Positions 26,315 to 35,979 of a stretch of DNA of 64,000 nucleotides are shown piece after piece. The number at the start of each line of letters is the position of its first letter. Position 1 is the first letter of the stretch. This DNA is from JAEUSG01 sp964590225 (GTDB lineage Bacteria; Fibrobacterota; OXYB2-FULL-49-7; JAEUSG01), in the NCBI GenBank assembly GCA_964590225.1, contig CAZPWS010000009.1:13916-77915 (forward strand), in the 5' to 3' direction. The notes below the pieces were generated by a model. That model was given only the letters and a program-made list of their open reading frames with translations, made no database searches and was not told the origin of the DNA. The position numbers and the translations under genes are program-made.

Positions 26315-26602
26315 TTAATCCACAACCTTTGGGACAACAAAAAAGCCGTCATCCTGCTTGGGCGCATTTTGGAGAATCTCCTCCCGCTTAAAAGAAGAAC
26401 AAATTTTATCTTCCCGTAATTTCAAAGGGACGGCCATTGCATGGTCAGCTGCATTAACATTCATAGTATTAACACTGTTTAGTTTATCCATATAGTCAAC
26501 CACCACCGAAAGATCGTTCTGGTATGTCGCGACCTCTTCTTCCGACAACTTTAACTGCGATAATTTTGCGATATGCTTAACCTGCTCCCTTGTTATTTGC
26601 AT
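26315..26602 (-). CDS. gatC: Asp/Glu-tRNA amidotransferase subunit C
   Basis: The 95-residue GatC stabilises the GatA-GatB amidotransferase, which makes Gln-tRNA or Asn-tRNA by transamidation. VKHIAKLSQLKLSEEE at the start and LREDKI with the APKQDDGFFVVPKVV tail are typical. gatA and gatB are not in the window; here gatC sits alone between pcrA and kdsB. Confidence 0.95.
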   Translation of the reverse strand: MQITREQVKHIAKLSQLKLSEEEVATYQNDLSVVVDYMDKLNSVNTMNVNAADHAMAVPLKLREDKICSSFKREEILQNAPKQDDGFFVVPKVVD

Positions 26603-26607
26603 AATAA

Positions 26608-28779
26608 TTACCCCACTATTTCAAGTTTAGCGTATTTAACCATAAGTCTTTTTACACCCGCAGAAGCAAAATGCACCTCTGCCTTCATATTATCCGCAAC
26701 GCCGGAAACAGACTGTACAACTCCGTCGCCCCATACCGGATGCCGTACTCTGCTCCCTCGCTTAAAAACAACCTCTACCTGCGAATAATCACCAGTATAT
26801 GAATGTTGTTCATTCGCCACAGAAACAGTCACAGAAGTAGCTTTCCCTGTTGCCATGCTGTTATATCTGTCTATTATTACGACACAATCACTTGGTAGTT
26901 CATCAAGAAACATAGAGGGAAAGGCGGGTGCAATTGTTCCATATCTTCTTCGATAGGCTGCGTGAAAAACCGCAAGCCTTTTTTTGGCTCTCGTAATTCC
27001 TACATAAAAGAGCCGCCGCTCCTCTTCAAGAGACGCTTCGTCGTTATCTCGCTGAATTGGAAAAAGGCCATCCTCCAGCCCAAGTAGAAAGACATTGTCA
27101 TATTCCAATCCCTTGCTCGAGTGTAGTGTCATTAAAGTTACAAAATCTCCCCTTTCATTTTTTACCTGGTCGAGATCCGTAATCAGTGCAACTTCTTCCA
27201 AGAATCCATTCAATGAAGGCGGTTCGGAACGCTCTGCATATTCTTCAACAGCATTAACAAATTCTCCGATATTAGCAAGCCGCTCATCTGCCCCCTCTTC
27301 TGTGGAATTCTGCCAATACGCGAGGTAACCGCTTTTTTCAATTAGATATCGAACAAAATCAACCAACGACATTGAATCCTGCTCTTTTAATAATCCATCT
27401 ATCAATGTCTTGAAATTTTGGAGCGCGCCGATTTCTCTTGCGGAGAGATCCATGTTTTGCAGATGACTTAGAACAACATACGGAGAAACAGCCATTTTAT
27501 CGGCACATTCCGTTATTTTGCCAACAATTTTATCCCCAATCCCCCTTCTTGGCATATTAACTATTCTGAAAAAACTTATCGCATCGGAGGGATTGGTCAA
27601 CAAACGGAGATATGCGAGTATATCCTTTACTTCCTGCCGCTCATAAAAGCGTGTGCCGCCGACAATAACATAGGGGATCCCTGAATTTCTAAGCATGTCT
27701 TCCATTGCGCGCGACTGCGCATTGGTCCTGTAAAAGATAGCGGAGTTCCCAAGCGACCCATTTCGTAAGAGACTGACAACTTCCCTTGCTTCCTCTCTCT
27801 CATCGGCAACCGAATAAACATTTATTGGGTCACCCTGAATGCCATTTGTAAACAATGTCTTCTTTTTACGGTGTTTATTATTGGCAATAACCGCATTCGC
27901 CGCAGAAAGCACCGTTTTGGTGGAGCGATAATTTTCTTCAAGTTTAATGACTTTAGCATCTGGAAAGGTTTTCTCGAACTCAAGTATATTCCTTAAATCC
28001 GCTCCACGCCAACTGTAAATAGACTGATCGTCATCACCAACCACCATAATGTTCCTGTGCTTGGCAGAAAGCAGCTTTACCAGTTCGTACTGCGCAAGAT
28101 TTGTATCCTGATATTCATCAACAAGTAACTGACGAATGGTCTCTTGATATCGGAAAGCTGTCTCAATGCTGTTTTTAAACAAATCAATTGTATGAAGTAT
28201 TATATCGTCAAAATCAAGAGCTTCACATCTAACGAGTTCAGCTTCGTATGATTTAAATATAGCAGAGAATTGTTCATCGAAGGCGCTATTCATCATCGCA
28301 TGAAATTTCATGGGTGTTATCATTCTGTTTTTTAGACCGGATATTCGCCCCTGAATGTCTTTAGGCACGAAAAGTCTGTTACCAGACAACCCATTTTTTT
28401 CCAATATTGTTTTAATTAGTTTCACTTGGTCGTCTGTATCGTATATAGAAAACCGCCCTCCATAAATACCCTCTTTACGAAGTATCCTCGCACAAACCGA
28501 GTGAAATGTCCCAATCCACATTCCTTTTGCGCTTCTATTAATGAGTTTTTCAACCCTCTCAGCCATCTCTCGCGCAGCCTTATTAGTAAATGTTAGCGCC
28601 ATTATTTCCCATGGTCGCATATCAAGATCAAAAAGGCAGTGGGCAATACGGTGAGTAATAACCCTCGTTTTCCCCGATCCCGCACCTGCCAAAACAAGCA
28701 CCGGCGAAGGCTCGCTCAAGACGGCAATCCGCTGCGGTTCATTCAATAATGATATGTCAATTTTTGTTTGGCCAATCAT
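26608..28779 (-). CDS. pcrA: UvrD/PcrA-family superfamily 1 DNA helicase
   Basis: This 3'-5' DNA helicase of repair and replication restart has 723 residues. It shows the Q motif (LNEPQRIAV), Walker A GAGSGKT near residue 32, DEYQDTN, GDDDQSIYSWRGA, the VTLMTLHSSKGLE motif and EEERRLFYVGITRA. A C-terminal Tudor-like segment (RVRHPVWGDGVVQSV) marks the PcrA/UvrD subgroup, which binds RNA polymerase. It is the first gene of the long leftward run. Confidence 0.94.
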   Translation of the reverse strand: MIGQTKIDISLLNEPQRIAVLSEPSPVLVLAGAGSGKTRVITHRIAHCLFDLDMRPWEIMALTFTNKAAREMAERVEKLINRSAKGMWIGTFHSVCARILRKEGIYGGRFSIYDTDDQVKLIKTILEKNGLSGNRLFVPKDIQGRISGLKNRMITPMKFHAMMNSAFDEQFSAIFKSYEAELVRCEALDFDDIILHTIDLFKNSIETAFRYQETIRQLLVDEYQDTNLAQYELVKLLSAKHRNIMVVGDDDQSIYSWRGADLRNILEFEKTFPDAKVIKLEENYRSTKTVLSAANAVIANNKHRKKKTLFTNGIQGDPINVYSVADEREEAREVVSLLRNGSLGNSAIFYRTNAQSRAMEDMLRNSGIPYVIVGGTRFYERQEVKDILAYLRLLTNPSDAISFFRIVNMPRRGIGDKIVGKITECADKMAVSPYVVLSHLQNMDLSAREIGALQNFKTLIDGLLKEQDSMSLVDFVRYLIEKSGYLAYWQNSTEEGADERLANIGEFVNAVEEYAERSEPPSLNGFLEEVALITDLDQVKNERGDFVTLMTLHSSKGLEYDNVFLLGLEDGLFPIQRDNDEASLEEERRLFYVGITRAKKRLAVFHAAYRRRYGTIAPAFPSMFLDELPSDCVVIIDRYNSMATGKATSVTVSVANEQHSYTGDYSQVEVVFKRGSRVRHPVWGDGVVQSVSGVADNMKAEVHFASAGVKRLMVKYAKLEIVG

Positions 28780-28848
28780 AATTACTACGGCATAGAAAAT
28801 AATTCTGTATAGGTCACAAACGGTACAGGAAATTTAGCATAACAAATA

Positions 28849-28876
28849 TTGTATATTAGCTGACAAACACTATGAT
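28849..28876 (+). promoter_or_regulatory. Candidate promoter of the antiporter gene
   Basis: TTGTAT (28849-28854) and TATGAT (28871-28876) are 16 bp apart, 24 bp before the ATG at 28901. A GGAGGG ribosome site follows. The call is by eye. Confidence 0.4.
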
Positions 28877-28900
28877 TTACATACAGATAACGGAGGGAAA

Positions 28901-31048
28901 ATGCCATCTAAAACTATTCGTAGGTTAGCCATCTTAATATGTCTGCTGTCGGCAACGGTTTTCGCTTCAAATGGTGGTGAGGAAGCCGACATTACAAGCT
29001 TGATGGCAAACCTCGTCTTCCAGATCGGAATAATAATATTTGCGGCAAGAATTGGAGGAGCCATTTTTACAAAGCTCAAACTACCGTCTGTTCTCGGAGA
29101 ACTGGTAATGGGCGTCATTATAGGCCCCTACATGTTTGGAAGTATTGTGTTCCCAGGATTCGACCACGGTCTATTTCCGGTCGTAAATGCCGGCTTTCCT
29201 ATTTCACCTGAACTTTACGGCATTTCTACTATTGCGTCGATCATACTACTCTTCAGTGCTGGTCTTGAAACTGATTTCGCTATGTTTATCCGTTACTCCT
29301 TTGTTGGAATAGTTCTCGGCATTGGCGGTGTTGTTGCTTCATTTGTAGCAGGAGCAATGACGGCTGTTTGGCTGCTTGGCGTTGATTTAATGAGCCCAAC
29401 AGCGCTGTTTTTGGGAGTTATGTCAACAGCCACATCAGTAGGTATAACTGCACGGATTTTATCCGAAAGAAGAAAAATGGACTCACCAGAAGGGGTCAGC
29501 ATCATGGCTGGTGCAGTTATAGACGATATTCTCGGCATTATTTTGCTCGCTGTAGTGGTCGGCATTACTGCTGTTTCCAAGGCCGGTTCGCATGGTTCCA
29601 TCGATTGGATGCATATTGCGCAGACTGCCCTTAAGGCCGTATCCGTCTGGTTGATTTTTACCGCGATGGGAATCTTTTTCTCAAGAAGGATCAGCACATT
29701 TTTAAAACGATTCAGAAGCGTAACGCTGTTCTCTGTAATATCCCTCGGTATGGCTTTCATACTTGCCGGCATCTTTGAAAAGTCGGGGCTTGCAATGATA
29801 ATTGGCGCCTATATTATGGGGCTTTCCCTCTCCCGAACAGATTTAAATTTTGTTATCCATGACCGGCTCCACTCGCTCCAAACTTTTTTTGTCCCAATTT
29901 TTTTCACTGTTGTAGGGATGCTTGTCAACCCACGGGCACTCATTTCAAAAGAGGTTATTACTTTCGGACTTATTTATACTGGTGGAGCAATAGCCGCAAA
30001 AGTTGTTGGCTGCGGATTTCCCGCACTCGCACTTAATTTCAATCGTATAGGCGCATTGCGAATAGGTCTCGGCATGGTTCCTCGCGGAGAAGTTGCACTC
30101 ATTATCGCCGGAATAGGATTATCTCGCGGCATCCTTAACGAAAGCATATTCGGTGCCGCCATTATGATGACCCTCCTTACAACAATGACAGCCCCTCCAC
30201 TTCTCAATATTGCACTTAGAATTAACAAGGGAGGAACCAAAAAGAGCATCAAGACCGACGAAACACTCATTACTGAATATTCTTTTCCATCCAAGGATAT
30301 TTCTGATCTAATCGAAAAAAACATCATTGAGTCCTTTCAGAACGAAGGTTTTTTTGTAAGCGTTGCTAACTTTGAATCGAGAATCTACAACATCCGAAAA
30401 GAAGAAATATCCGTATCGCTTCTCGTTGACAAAGGCATACTAAGATTCAAATCCAAAGAGGAAGATATTTCACTTATCAGAAACATGATGTTTGAAACAC
30501 TACTCAGCCTAAACCATACTCTCGAAAAACTTCAGGAAATTGAAAAACCGGACGAACTTAGAAAATGCATTCAATCAAAGGGAAGGATAAGGGGACGAAA
30601 TCTTATAAAGAAAATAGATACCGATAGCATAGTATTGGGTTTGCAAGGTAAAGACAGAGAGGAGGTTGTAAAAGCACTTATCGATACACTTGTTAAAAAC
30701 AACCGCATTTCAAATGGCGAAAAGGCTTTTCAGGCAGTCATAGAACGGGAGAAAATTATGGGTACAGGGCTTAAGGAGGGGATTGCCATACCACATGCAA
30801 GAATTGATTCCGTTAAAAATGGCGCTATTGCCCTCGGCGTTATGAAAAAAGGGGTCGATTTCGGTTCTATTGATGGCGTTCCATCAACCATAATTGCGCT
30901 TGTTCTGTCGGACAGCAAGAATCCAAGTGCGCACATACAGATGATTGCAGGTATCGCATCAATTTTCACGGATGAGGCAAATAGAAAATTCGTGCAAAAC
31001 GCAAAATCACAGGACGAAGTATATAACTATCTCGCAAATATTGCCTAA
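28901..31048 (+). CDS. CPA2-type cation/proton antiporter fused to a PTS EIIA (type 2) domain
   Basis: The first 440 residues form a Na+/H+ exchanger domain with about 12 hydrophobic segments, preceded by a signal-like segment (1-22); LPSVLGELVMGVIIGPY is typical of the family. A linker of about 110 residues follows. The last 145 residues are a fructose/nitrogen-type EIIA domain with the phospho-histidine in AIPHARID (H632). Fusions of this kind are known; the EIIA part may let phosphotransfer or metabolite state set ion export. No EI or HPr is nearby. A good AGGAGG-type site precedes the ATG. Confidence 0.9.
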   Translation: MPSKTIRRLAILICLLSATVFASNGGEEADITSLMANLVFQIGIIIFAARIGGAIFTKLKLPSVLGELVMGVIIGPYMFGSIVFPGFDHGLFPVVNAGFPISPELYGISTIASIILLFSAGLETDFAMFIRYSFVGIVLGIGGVVASFVAGAMTAVWLLGVDLMSPTALFLGVMSTATSVGITARILSERRKMDSPEGVSIMAGAVIDDILGIILLAVVVGITAVSKAGSHGSIDWMHIAQTALKAVSVWLIFTAMGIFFSRRISTFLKRFRSVTLFSVISLGMAFILAGIFEKSGLAMIIGAYIMGLSLSRTDLNFVIHDRLHSLQTFFVPIFFTVVGMLVNPRALISKEVITFGLIYTGGAIAAKVVGCGFPALALNFNRIGALRIGLGMVPRGEVALIIAGIGLSRGILNESIFGAAIMMTLLTTMTAPPLLNIALRINKGGTKKSIKTDETLITEYSFPSKDISDLIEKNIIESFQNEGFFVSVANFESRIYNIRKEEISVSLLVDKGILRFKSKEEDISLIRNMMFETLLSLNHTLEKLQEIEKPDELRKCIQSKGRIRGRNLIKKIDTDSIVLGLQGKDREEVVKALIDTLVKNNRISNGEKAFQAVIEREKIMGTGLKEGIAIPHARIDSVKNGAIALGVMKKGVDFGSIDGVPSTIIALVLSDSKNPSAHIQMIAGIASIFTDEANRKFVQNAKSQDEVYNYLANIA

Positions 31049-31098
31049 CAGAGCTACAAGGGTTTATATTGCTTTAGTCAAGCCATAGGAGATTTTAA

Positions 31099-31773
31099 AT
31101 GAGTGATTTAACATATCAGCTTCCCGCCAATCCAACTCTTGCTGATGTTCGTGCCATACTTGAAAAAGGCGAACACTTTCTGAATAATTGCGAAGATGGA
31201 ACCATGCGGGTAGATTGCTCACAAGCGGCAATGATTACATCGATGGTTTTAGGATCGCTGGTCAGGCTGCACAATCAATATGCAAAGAGAGGACGCACAT
31301 TTCTGCTCACCAATGTAAGTGATCAGATGCGGAGCTCTTTGCGTTCTAGCAGCCTTATCCATGTTTTTAAGACTGAACAGTCTGATGAACGCCCTGTGTT
31401 TGACATTGATGCGGCAATAGTCAATATATCAGTGGAGATAGATTTTGAGTTGGTGGGAGACATTGGCGTCTTTTCGTTTAGCGGTTCCATGCTTACCCCA
31501 AGCGATACAGAGATTTTTTACAATATGGGAAAAAAAATAATCGAAGATGGACACCAGATGCTGATAGATATGGCCGACCTTGTTTATATAGGTAGTATGG
31601 GGCTTGGCGCAATAATGCGGCTTCACAAAATTATGGCTGAGCAAAAACGGGGCGAAATCCGCATCTGTTCTCCAGGTGCAATTCTTAAGGATATGCTTGA
31701 GAAACAATCTCTGACAAGCGTGTTAAAAATATTTGATACAAGAGAAGCTGCCCTATCCGGCTGGGTAAAATGA
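31099..31773 (+). CDS. Tandem STAS-domain protein (anti-sigma-factor-antagonist-like)
   Basis: Two STAS domains appear in 224 residues: one at about 1-95 (MRVDCSQAAMITSMVLGSL) and a clearer one at about 110-222 (LIDMADLVYIGSMGLGAI), with Ser at the place phosphorylated in SpoIIAA. Such proteins switch partners with anti-sigma factors or kinases. An AGGAG site precedes the start. It overlaps nadC by ATGA, which is an unusual neighbour. A kinase partner is not adjacent; a second STAS protein is encoded at 35979. Confidence 0.8.
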   Translation: MSDLTYQLPANPTLADVRAILEKGEHFLNNCEDGTMRVDCSQAAMITSMVLGSLVRLHNQYAKRGRTFLLTNVSDQMRSSLRSSSLIHVFKTEQSDERPVFDIDAAIVNISVEIDFELVGDIGVFSFSGSMLTPSDTEIFYNMGKKIIEDGHQMLIDMADLVYIGSMGLGAIMRLHKIMAEQKRGEIRICSPGAILKDMLEKQSLTSVLKIFDTREAALSGWVK

Positions 31774-32618
31774 CACAACCTGTCTTCGACGGCAAGCTTG
31801 CATCACAAATCATAAAACTGGCTCTATTAGAAGATATCGGTAGAGGCGATGTAACGGCCTCGCTGGTGCCTTCAACCACATCGTCTAAAGCTGTAATTGT
31901 TGCAAGGGAACCATGTGTCATTGCAGGACTGCCGGTATTAAAAATTATTATGGAATATCTCTCACCTAAAATACTGGTTAAATCATCGGTATTCGATGGA
32001 GACACAGTAAGGGCAGGTGAAAAAATAGCGACACTATCTGGCCCATCTGACAAGCTGTTGACCGGAGAGAGAACCGCCCTCAATTTCATGTCTATCATGT
32101 CTGGTATCGCTACAATTACACGGCGCTTCGTTAACGCCGTTAAGGGAACAAATGCCGTAATTTACGACACCCGAAAGACAATTCCTGGCCACCGCTACCT
32201 CTCAAAGTACGCTGTACGGGCAGGCGGTGGAAGCAACCACAGAATGGGGCTGTACGACATGATACTTATTAAGGATAATCATATTGCAGCAATTGGCATA
32301 CACTCTGCTATAACTAAAGCACGAAAGATAGTTCCAAAAATTCCAATCATGGTTGAAGTTGATAACCTTGAACAACTTCAGGAAGCTCTACCCCTAAATC
32401 CCAATTTTATTTTACTCGACAATATGACAATACCAAATCTAAAAAAGGCAGTTAAAATTACCGCGTCATATGGAGAAACCCGCCCTTTGCTTGAAGCATC
32501 CGGCGGAATTACAATTGAAAGCGTTAGAAAAATAGCTAAAACAGGAGTAGATAGAATTTCAATCGGCGCAATAACACATTCATATCATAATATTGACCTT
32601 TCAATGGAATTTCTGTAA
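31770..32618 (+). CDS. nadC: Nicotinate-nucleotide pyrophosphorylase (carboxylating)
   Basis: The enzyme turns quinolinate and PRPP into nicotinate mononucleotide in NAD synthesis. RTALNFMSIMSGIAT, DTRKTIPGHR, KYAVRAGGGSNHRMGLYD, IKDNH, EVDN and LEASGGI are all present in 282 residues. The upstream partner nadA lies 13 kb away at 44953, in another operon. It overlaps the STAS gene by 4 bp and is followed after 4 bp by the shikimate kinase gene. Confidence 0.97.
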   Translation: MTQPVFDGKLASQIIKLALLEDIGRGDVTASLVPSTTSSKAVIVAREPCVIAGLPVLKIIMEYLSPKILVKSSVFDGDTVRAGEKIATLSGPSDKLLTGERTALNFMSIMSGIATITRRFVNAVKGTNAVIYDTRKTIPGHRYLSKYAVRAGGGSNHRMGLYDMILIKDNHIAAIGIHSAITKARKIVPKIPIMVEVDNLEQLQEALPLNPNFILLDNMTIPNLKKAVKITASYGETRPLLEASGGITIESVRKIAKTGVDRISIGAITHSYHNIDLSMEFL

Positions 32619-32622
32619 AAGC

Positions 32623-33183
32623 ATGTCAACTGCTTTACTAAAATGGATATCACTAATCGGTTTTACCTCTACCGGCAAAACATCTGTTGGCAATGAGCTT
32701 GCCAGAATATCTTCGCGGCCCTTTATTGATTTAGACAGGGTTGTTGAGGAATTATTTTTAGCGAAAAACGGGAAAAGTCTTTCCTGCCGTGAAATCTACG
32801 CTGAAAAAGGCGCTTCTAATTTTGCAGCCTTTGAGTTAGAAGCATTAAACCATGTTATCTCCTTAAAAAAAGCTTTTGTTATCGCTACTGGGGGGGCAAC
32901 ACCACTTAATGGTCAATCAGCTAAACTTCTCAAGTTAAATGGACATATCGTTTACTTAACAGCTACGCCAGAAACTATTTTTGCAAGAATGCAAAACAAG
33001 GGGGTTCCCTTATACCTTAGGGACGATCCAACAGTAGGCAATTTACAAAAACACCTACTAATTCGCGATCCCGTGTATCGTTCCATTTCGGATATTACTG
33101 TCAATACAGAAAACAGGGATCCGCTGCCCATAGCAGTTGAAGTCCATAAACTGTTAATGATAAATCACGGAGAAAAGGAATAA
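32623..33183 (+). CDS. Shikimate kinase family protein with altered substrate pocket
   Basis: This small P-loop kinase (186 residues from ATG 32623) has Walker A GFTSTGKTS (13-21) and the FIDLD metal/shikimate Asp motif. Next to aroC, it is most simply AroK. By hand alignment with M. tuberculosis AroK, two shikimate-binding arginines are absent: R58 (FRRIE) aligns with NFAAFE, and R117 (RPLL) with VPLY. R136 (VYRS) is kept. GGG is TGG. It may be a diverged but working AroK, or act on another small molecule. A TTG at 32593 is an alternative start overlapping nadC. It overlaps aroC by one base (TAATG). Confidence 0.75.
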   Translation: MSTALLKWISLIGFTSTGKTSVGNELARISSRPFIDLDRVVEELFLAKNGKSLSCREIYAEKGASNFAAFELEALNHVISLKKAFVIATGGATPLNGQSAKLLKLNGHIVYLTATPETIFARMQNKGVPLYLRDDPTVGNLQKHLLIRDPVYRSISDITVNTENRDPLPIAVEVHKLLMINHGEKE

Positions 33184-34283
33184 TGGGAAACACTTTCGGG
33201 ACACTATTTCGCGTATCGACATTTGGCGAATCTCATTGCAAGGCAGTTGGAGCTGTTGTGGACGGTTGCCCCCCGGGAATTCAACTCAGCGAAGCAGATA
33301 TACAACCACAATTAAACAGACGGCGACCAGGGCAAAGCGCCATCACTACTCCCAGAGATGAAAAAGATTCCGTTACCATATTAAGCGGCGTTGAGAACGG
33401 CATGACACTTGGTACACCAATCGCGCTTGTTGTTGCGAATAACGATCAACGCCCAAACGACTACGACAACACCATTGTAATTCCCCGTCCTTCACACGCA
33501 GACTACACATATTTAATGAAATATGGCATAAAAGCGTCAAGTGGTGGAGGTCGTTCAAGCGCCCGTGAAACTATAGGAAGAGTAGCAGCAGGGGCCATAG
33601 CAGAAAAGGTACTTAAGGAGAGATATAACATTGAAATTGTAGCGTGGGCGGGAAGCGTCGGCGACATTTATTCTCCTTTACTGGACTTTACAACCATCGA
33701 CAGAACCGATATCGATAAATCTGTAGTCCGTTGCCCGAATCAGCAAACAGCAGCAAAAATGGAAGCGCTTATCGCGGAAATGCGAGAAAAAAAAGACTCC
33801 ATTGGCGGTACGGTAATCTGTGTCTGCCGGAATGTGCCCGCTGGTTTCGGCGAACCCGTTTTCGATAAGCTCGAAGCTGTTCTTGCTCACGCAATGTTGT
33901 CTATTCCTGCCACCAAAGGTTTTGAGTTTGGTTCTGGTTTTGCGGGAACACACCTAACAGGCTCTGCCCACAACGACCCTTTTATCCTTAAAAAACGGGG
34001 AATAGGAACAAAATCCAACAACAGCGGTGGAATACAAGGTGGGATATCGAACAACGAAATTATCAATTTTAGAGTGGCATTTAAGCCGCCAGCTACAATA
34101 GGACTACCACAAAAAACAGCTTCACTTGACGGACAAGAGTCAATACTACAAGCGAAAGGCAGGCACGATCCATGTGTAATTCCACGGGCAGTTCCAATTG
34201 TTGAATCAATGGCAGCACTTGTATTGCTTGACGCTGCACTTCACAACGAATCTATCAGGGGTTGGGTACCTGCACAGCATTAA
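33183..34283 (+). CDS. aroC: Chorismate synthase
   Basis: The FMN-dependent enzyme makes chorismate from EPSP. GTLFRVSTFGESHCKAVG, NRRRPGQS, RPSHADYTY, SGGGRSSARET and GGIQGGISN are signature stretches, and the 366-residue length is normal. Start and stop with the preceding kinase overlap as TAATG. Its 3' end overlaps the convergent REC-HDOD gene by 29 bp. Confidence 0.97.
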   Translation: MGNTFGTLFRVSTFGESHCKAVGAVVDGCPPGIQLSEADIQPQLNRRRPGQSAITTPRDEKDSVTILSGVENGMTLGTPIALVVANNDQRPNDYDNTIVIPRPSHADYTYLMKYGIKASSGGGRSSARETIGRVAAGAIAEKVLKERYNIEIVAWAGSVGDIYSPLLDFTTIDRTDIDKSVVRCPNQQTAAKMEALIAEMREKKDSIGGTVICVCRNVPAGFGEPVFDKLEAVLAHAMLSIPATKGFEFGSGFAGTHLTGSAHNDPFILKKRGIGTKSNNSGGIQGGISNNEIINFRVAFKPPATIGLPQKTASLDGQESILQAKGRHDPCVIPRAVPIVESMAALVLLDAALHNESIRGWVPAQH

Positions 34284-35979
34284 TCTTGGTGCTGTTTTCT
34301 ATTGCTGAGTCGATATTTCTAAGATCAATATCAGGACTCAGCTTTTTCAATAGCGGCGTTTCACCAATGCTATTTGACTTTCCATCTTTAGGAACAAAAA
34401 GGAGCACAGGAATTGATTTACTTGTCAGATACTGATCAAATTCAGATGGCTCCGTTTCTTCATCTGCGTATAAAACAATAAGCTTGGGTAGTTTATCCGT
34501 TTCAACTATATCAGTCAATGGCTCCGCGTTCATAATTTCGTAACCGAGTAAACTAATATAGTGTAGGATAGGCGAAAAGAACGCCTGAGATTTATTTACG
34601 ACCATAATCTTGAATGGCAAAGAGCTGGTGTCAAATACAGGATTTTCTGGAAATGTTCGTCCATCAAGATTGATAAAACGAGCATACATATTCATACCCT
34701 GATAAATTTCATCAAAGAAATTTTCTCTGAGTCCCATTGCAAAACGCAATTGAATAAAAAGTTCATTGGATAATGGACAAACCACAAGGTCGCACTCTCT
34801 TCCGATATTCATTGCCTTTGCAATAATATTGGCCATTCCAACAATATTGACAATTTTCTGTTGTTCAGGATCAGCTTCATCCTTAAATGTTGCGAATTCA
34901 ATCTGCTTCATAACCGTTGTAGTAATCCGACGCGGTATATTCCAGCCCTCAAAAAGCTTTTCAACAACATCATTTTGTGAAATACCTATTACAGAACGGA
35001 CAGAGTCGAAAAAAGAGCCCCCTTTTTCTGTGGTTAGCTTCATTATTGGCTCAAACAATTCAGGATAAAACTCATCAAGGAGCAAAATCCCGAAATCATG
35101 CAATAAACCGGCAACAAAAACCTCTTCTATGCATTGAAGCCCTGCCTGTTTCGCCAGCCTCTCAGAGATAACAGCAACGGCGAGTGAGTGATACCAGAAT
35201 TCCATTCTACTATATCCAAGACTTTTTTCTTCTTTATCAAGAAGCTTCATAATAGACATGGAGATGGCAACATTTTTGGTTTCCTTAAAACCAATTCTTA
35301 CAACCGCCTCCCTAATTTCTGAAATTTTTCTGTCTCTGGAAGCAAACAGCACCGAATTACTAACTTTCAATATTGTAGTAGCCATTGCAGAATCGGTTTT
35401 AATAACTTTTGCGAGTTCTGGTGCCCCACTTTTTATGTCGTCAGCGATTTTTAGTATCCTGTTAACAGTAAACGGAAACACAAGTAACTTACCGACATGT
35501 TGAACCATTAAATCAATTTTTTCGGACCCTGCTTTTTCCTTATTAAGAAGAAGAGCCACCATCTCTTCTCGTTTCTCCTTATCCTGGCTATTTGTAGAAT
35601 CGACAGTAACACCCTTACCTTTCAAAAAAACAGAAAGGTCGTTCAGAATTTCACCAAACCTCAATGGCCGTTTATAGTATTTGTTGACTCCAGTCAGAAA
35701 GAAAAGCTTAACTGTTGATTGCTCTGAGGTGTCACCATAGGTAAGTATAGGTGTTTTGTTGAGCCTTTTATTTTTTCTAATCAATCGCACAAAATGGAGA
35801 GATTCCGTATAAACTGATGGTATATCCATCAGGACAAGATCTGGAAGATATTGCAGGCTTTTAACATAATTGGCATAAGTTGGTTCAGAAAGAATCACCT
35901 TAAAGGATTTCTGCTGAAAAGCAAGCGCAAGTATATCTCCTTCTTTTTTATTTGTTGCGATGAGAAGTATTTTAATCAT
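34255..35979 (-). CDS. Receiver-HDOD-receiver-like signalling protein
   Basis: The 574-residue protein starts with a receiver-like domain (1-120). It keeps D52 and K103 but lacks the acidic pair (ATN at 8-10), so phosphorylation is doubtful. An HDOD domain covers about 155-400 with H294-D295 in GLLHDFGI; HDOD domains mostly act as scaffolds. The C-terminal 110 residues look like a second, more degenerate receiver (FKIMVVNKSQAFFSP, KLIVLYADEE). It is coupled to the STAS gene upstream by a TAATG overlap. The target is unknown. Confidence 0.82.
   Translation of the reverse strand: MIKILLIATNKKEGDILALAFQQKSFKVILSEPTYANYVKSLQYLPDLVLMDIPSVYTESLHFVRLIRKNKRLNKTPILTYGDTSEQSTVKLFFLTGVNKYYKRPLRFGEILNDLSVFLKGKGVTVDSTNSQDKEKREEMVALLLNKEKAGSEKIDLMVQHVGKLLVFPFTVNRILKIADDIKSGAPELAKVIKTDSAMATTILKVSNSVLFASRDRKISEIREAVVRIGFKETKNVAISMSIMKLLDKEEKSLGYSRMEFWYHSLAVAVISERLAKQAGLQCIEEVFVAGLLHDFGILLLDEFYPELFEPIMKLTTEKGGSFFDSVRSVIGISQNDVVEKLFEGWNIPRRITTTVMKQIEFATFKDEADPEQQKIVNIVGMANIIAKAMNIGRECDLVVCPLSNELFIQLRFAMGLRENFFDEIYQGMNMYARFINLDGRTFPENPVFDTSSLPFKIMVVNKSQAFFSPILHYISLLGYEIMNAEPLTDIVETDKLPKLIVLYADEETEPSEFDQYLTSKSIPVLLFVPKDGKSNSIGETPLLKKLSPDIDLRNIDSAIENSTKINAVQVPNP

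Noticed and set aside
29293..29772. 159-codon minus-strand frame over the antiporter
   Set aside because: Antisense to the membrane domain; no start signal.
32889..32895. G7 run in the shikimate kinase gene as a phase-variation tract
   Set aside because: Seven bases is short and the codons encode the conserved Gly-Gly, so selection on the protein explains it.
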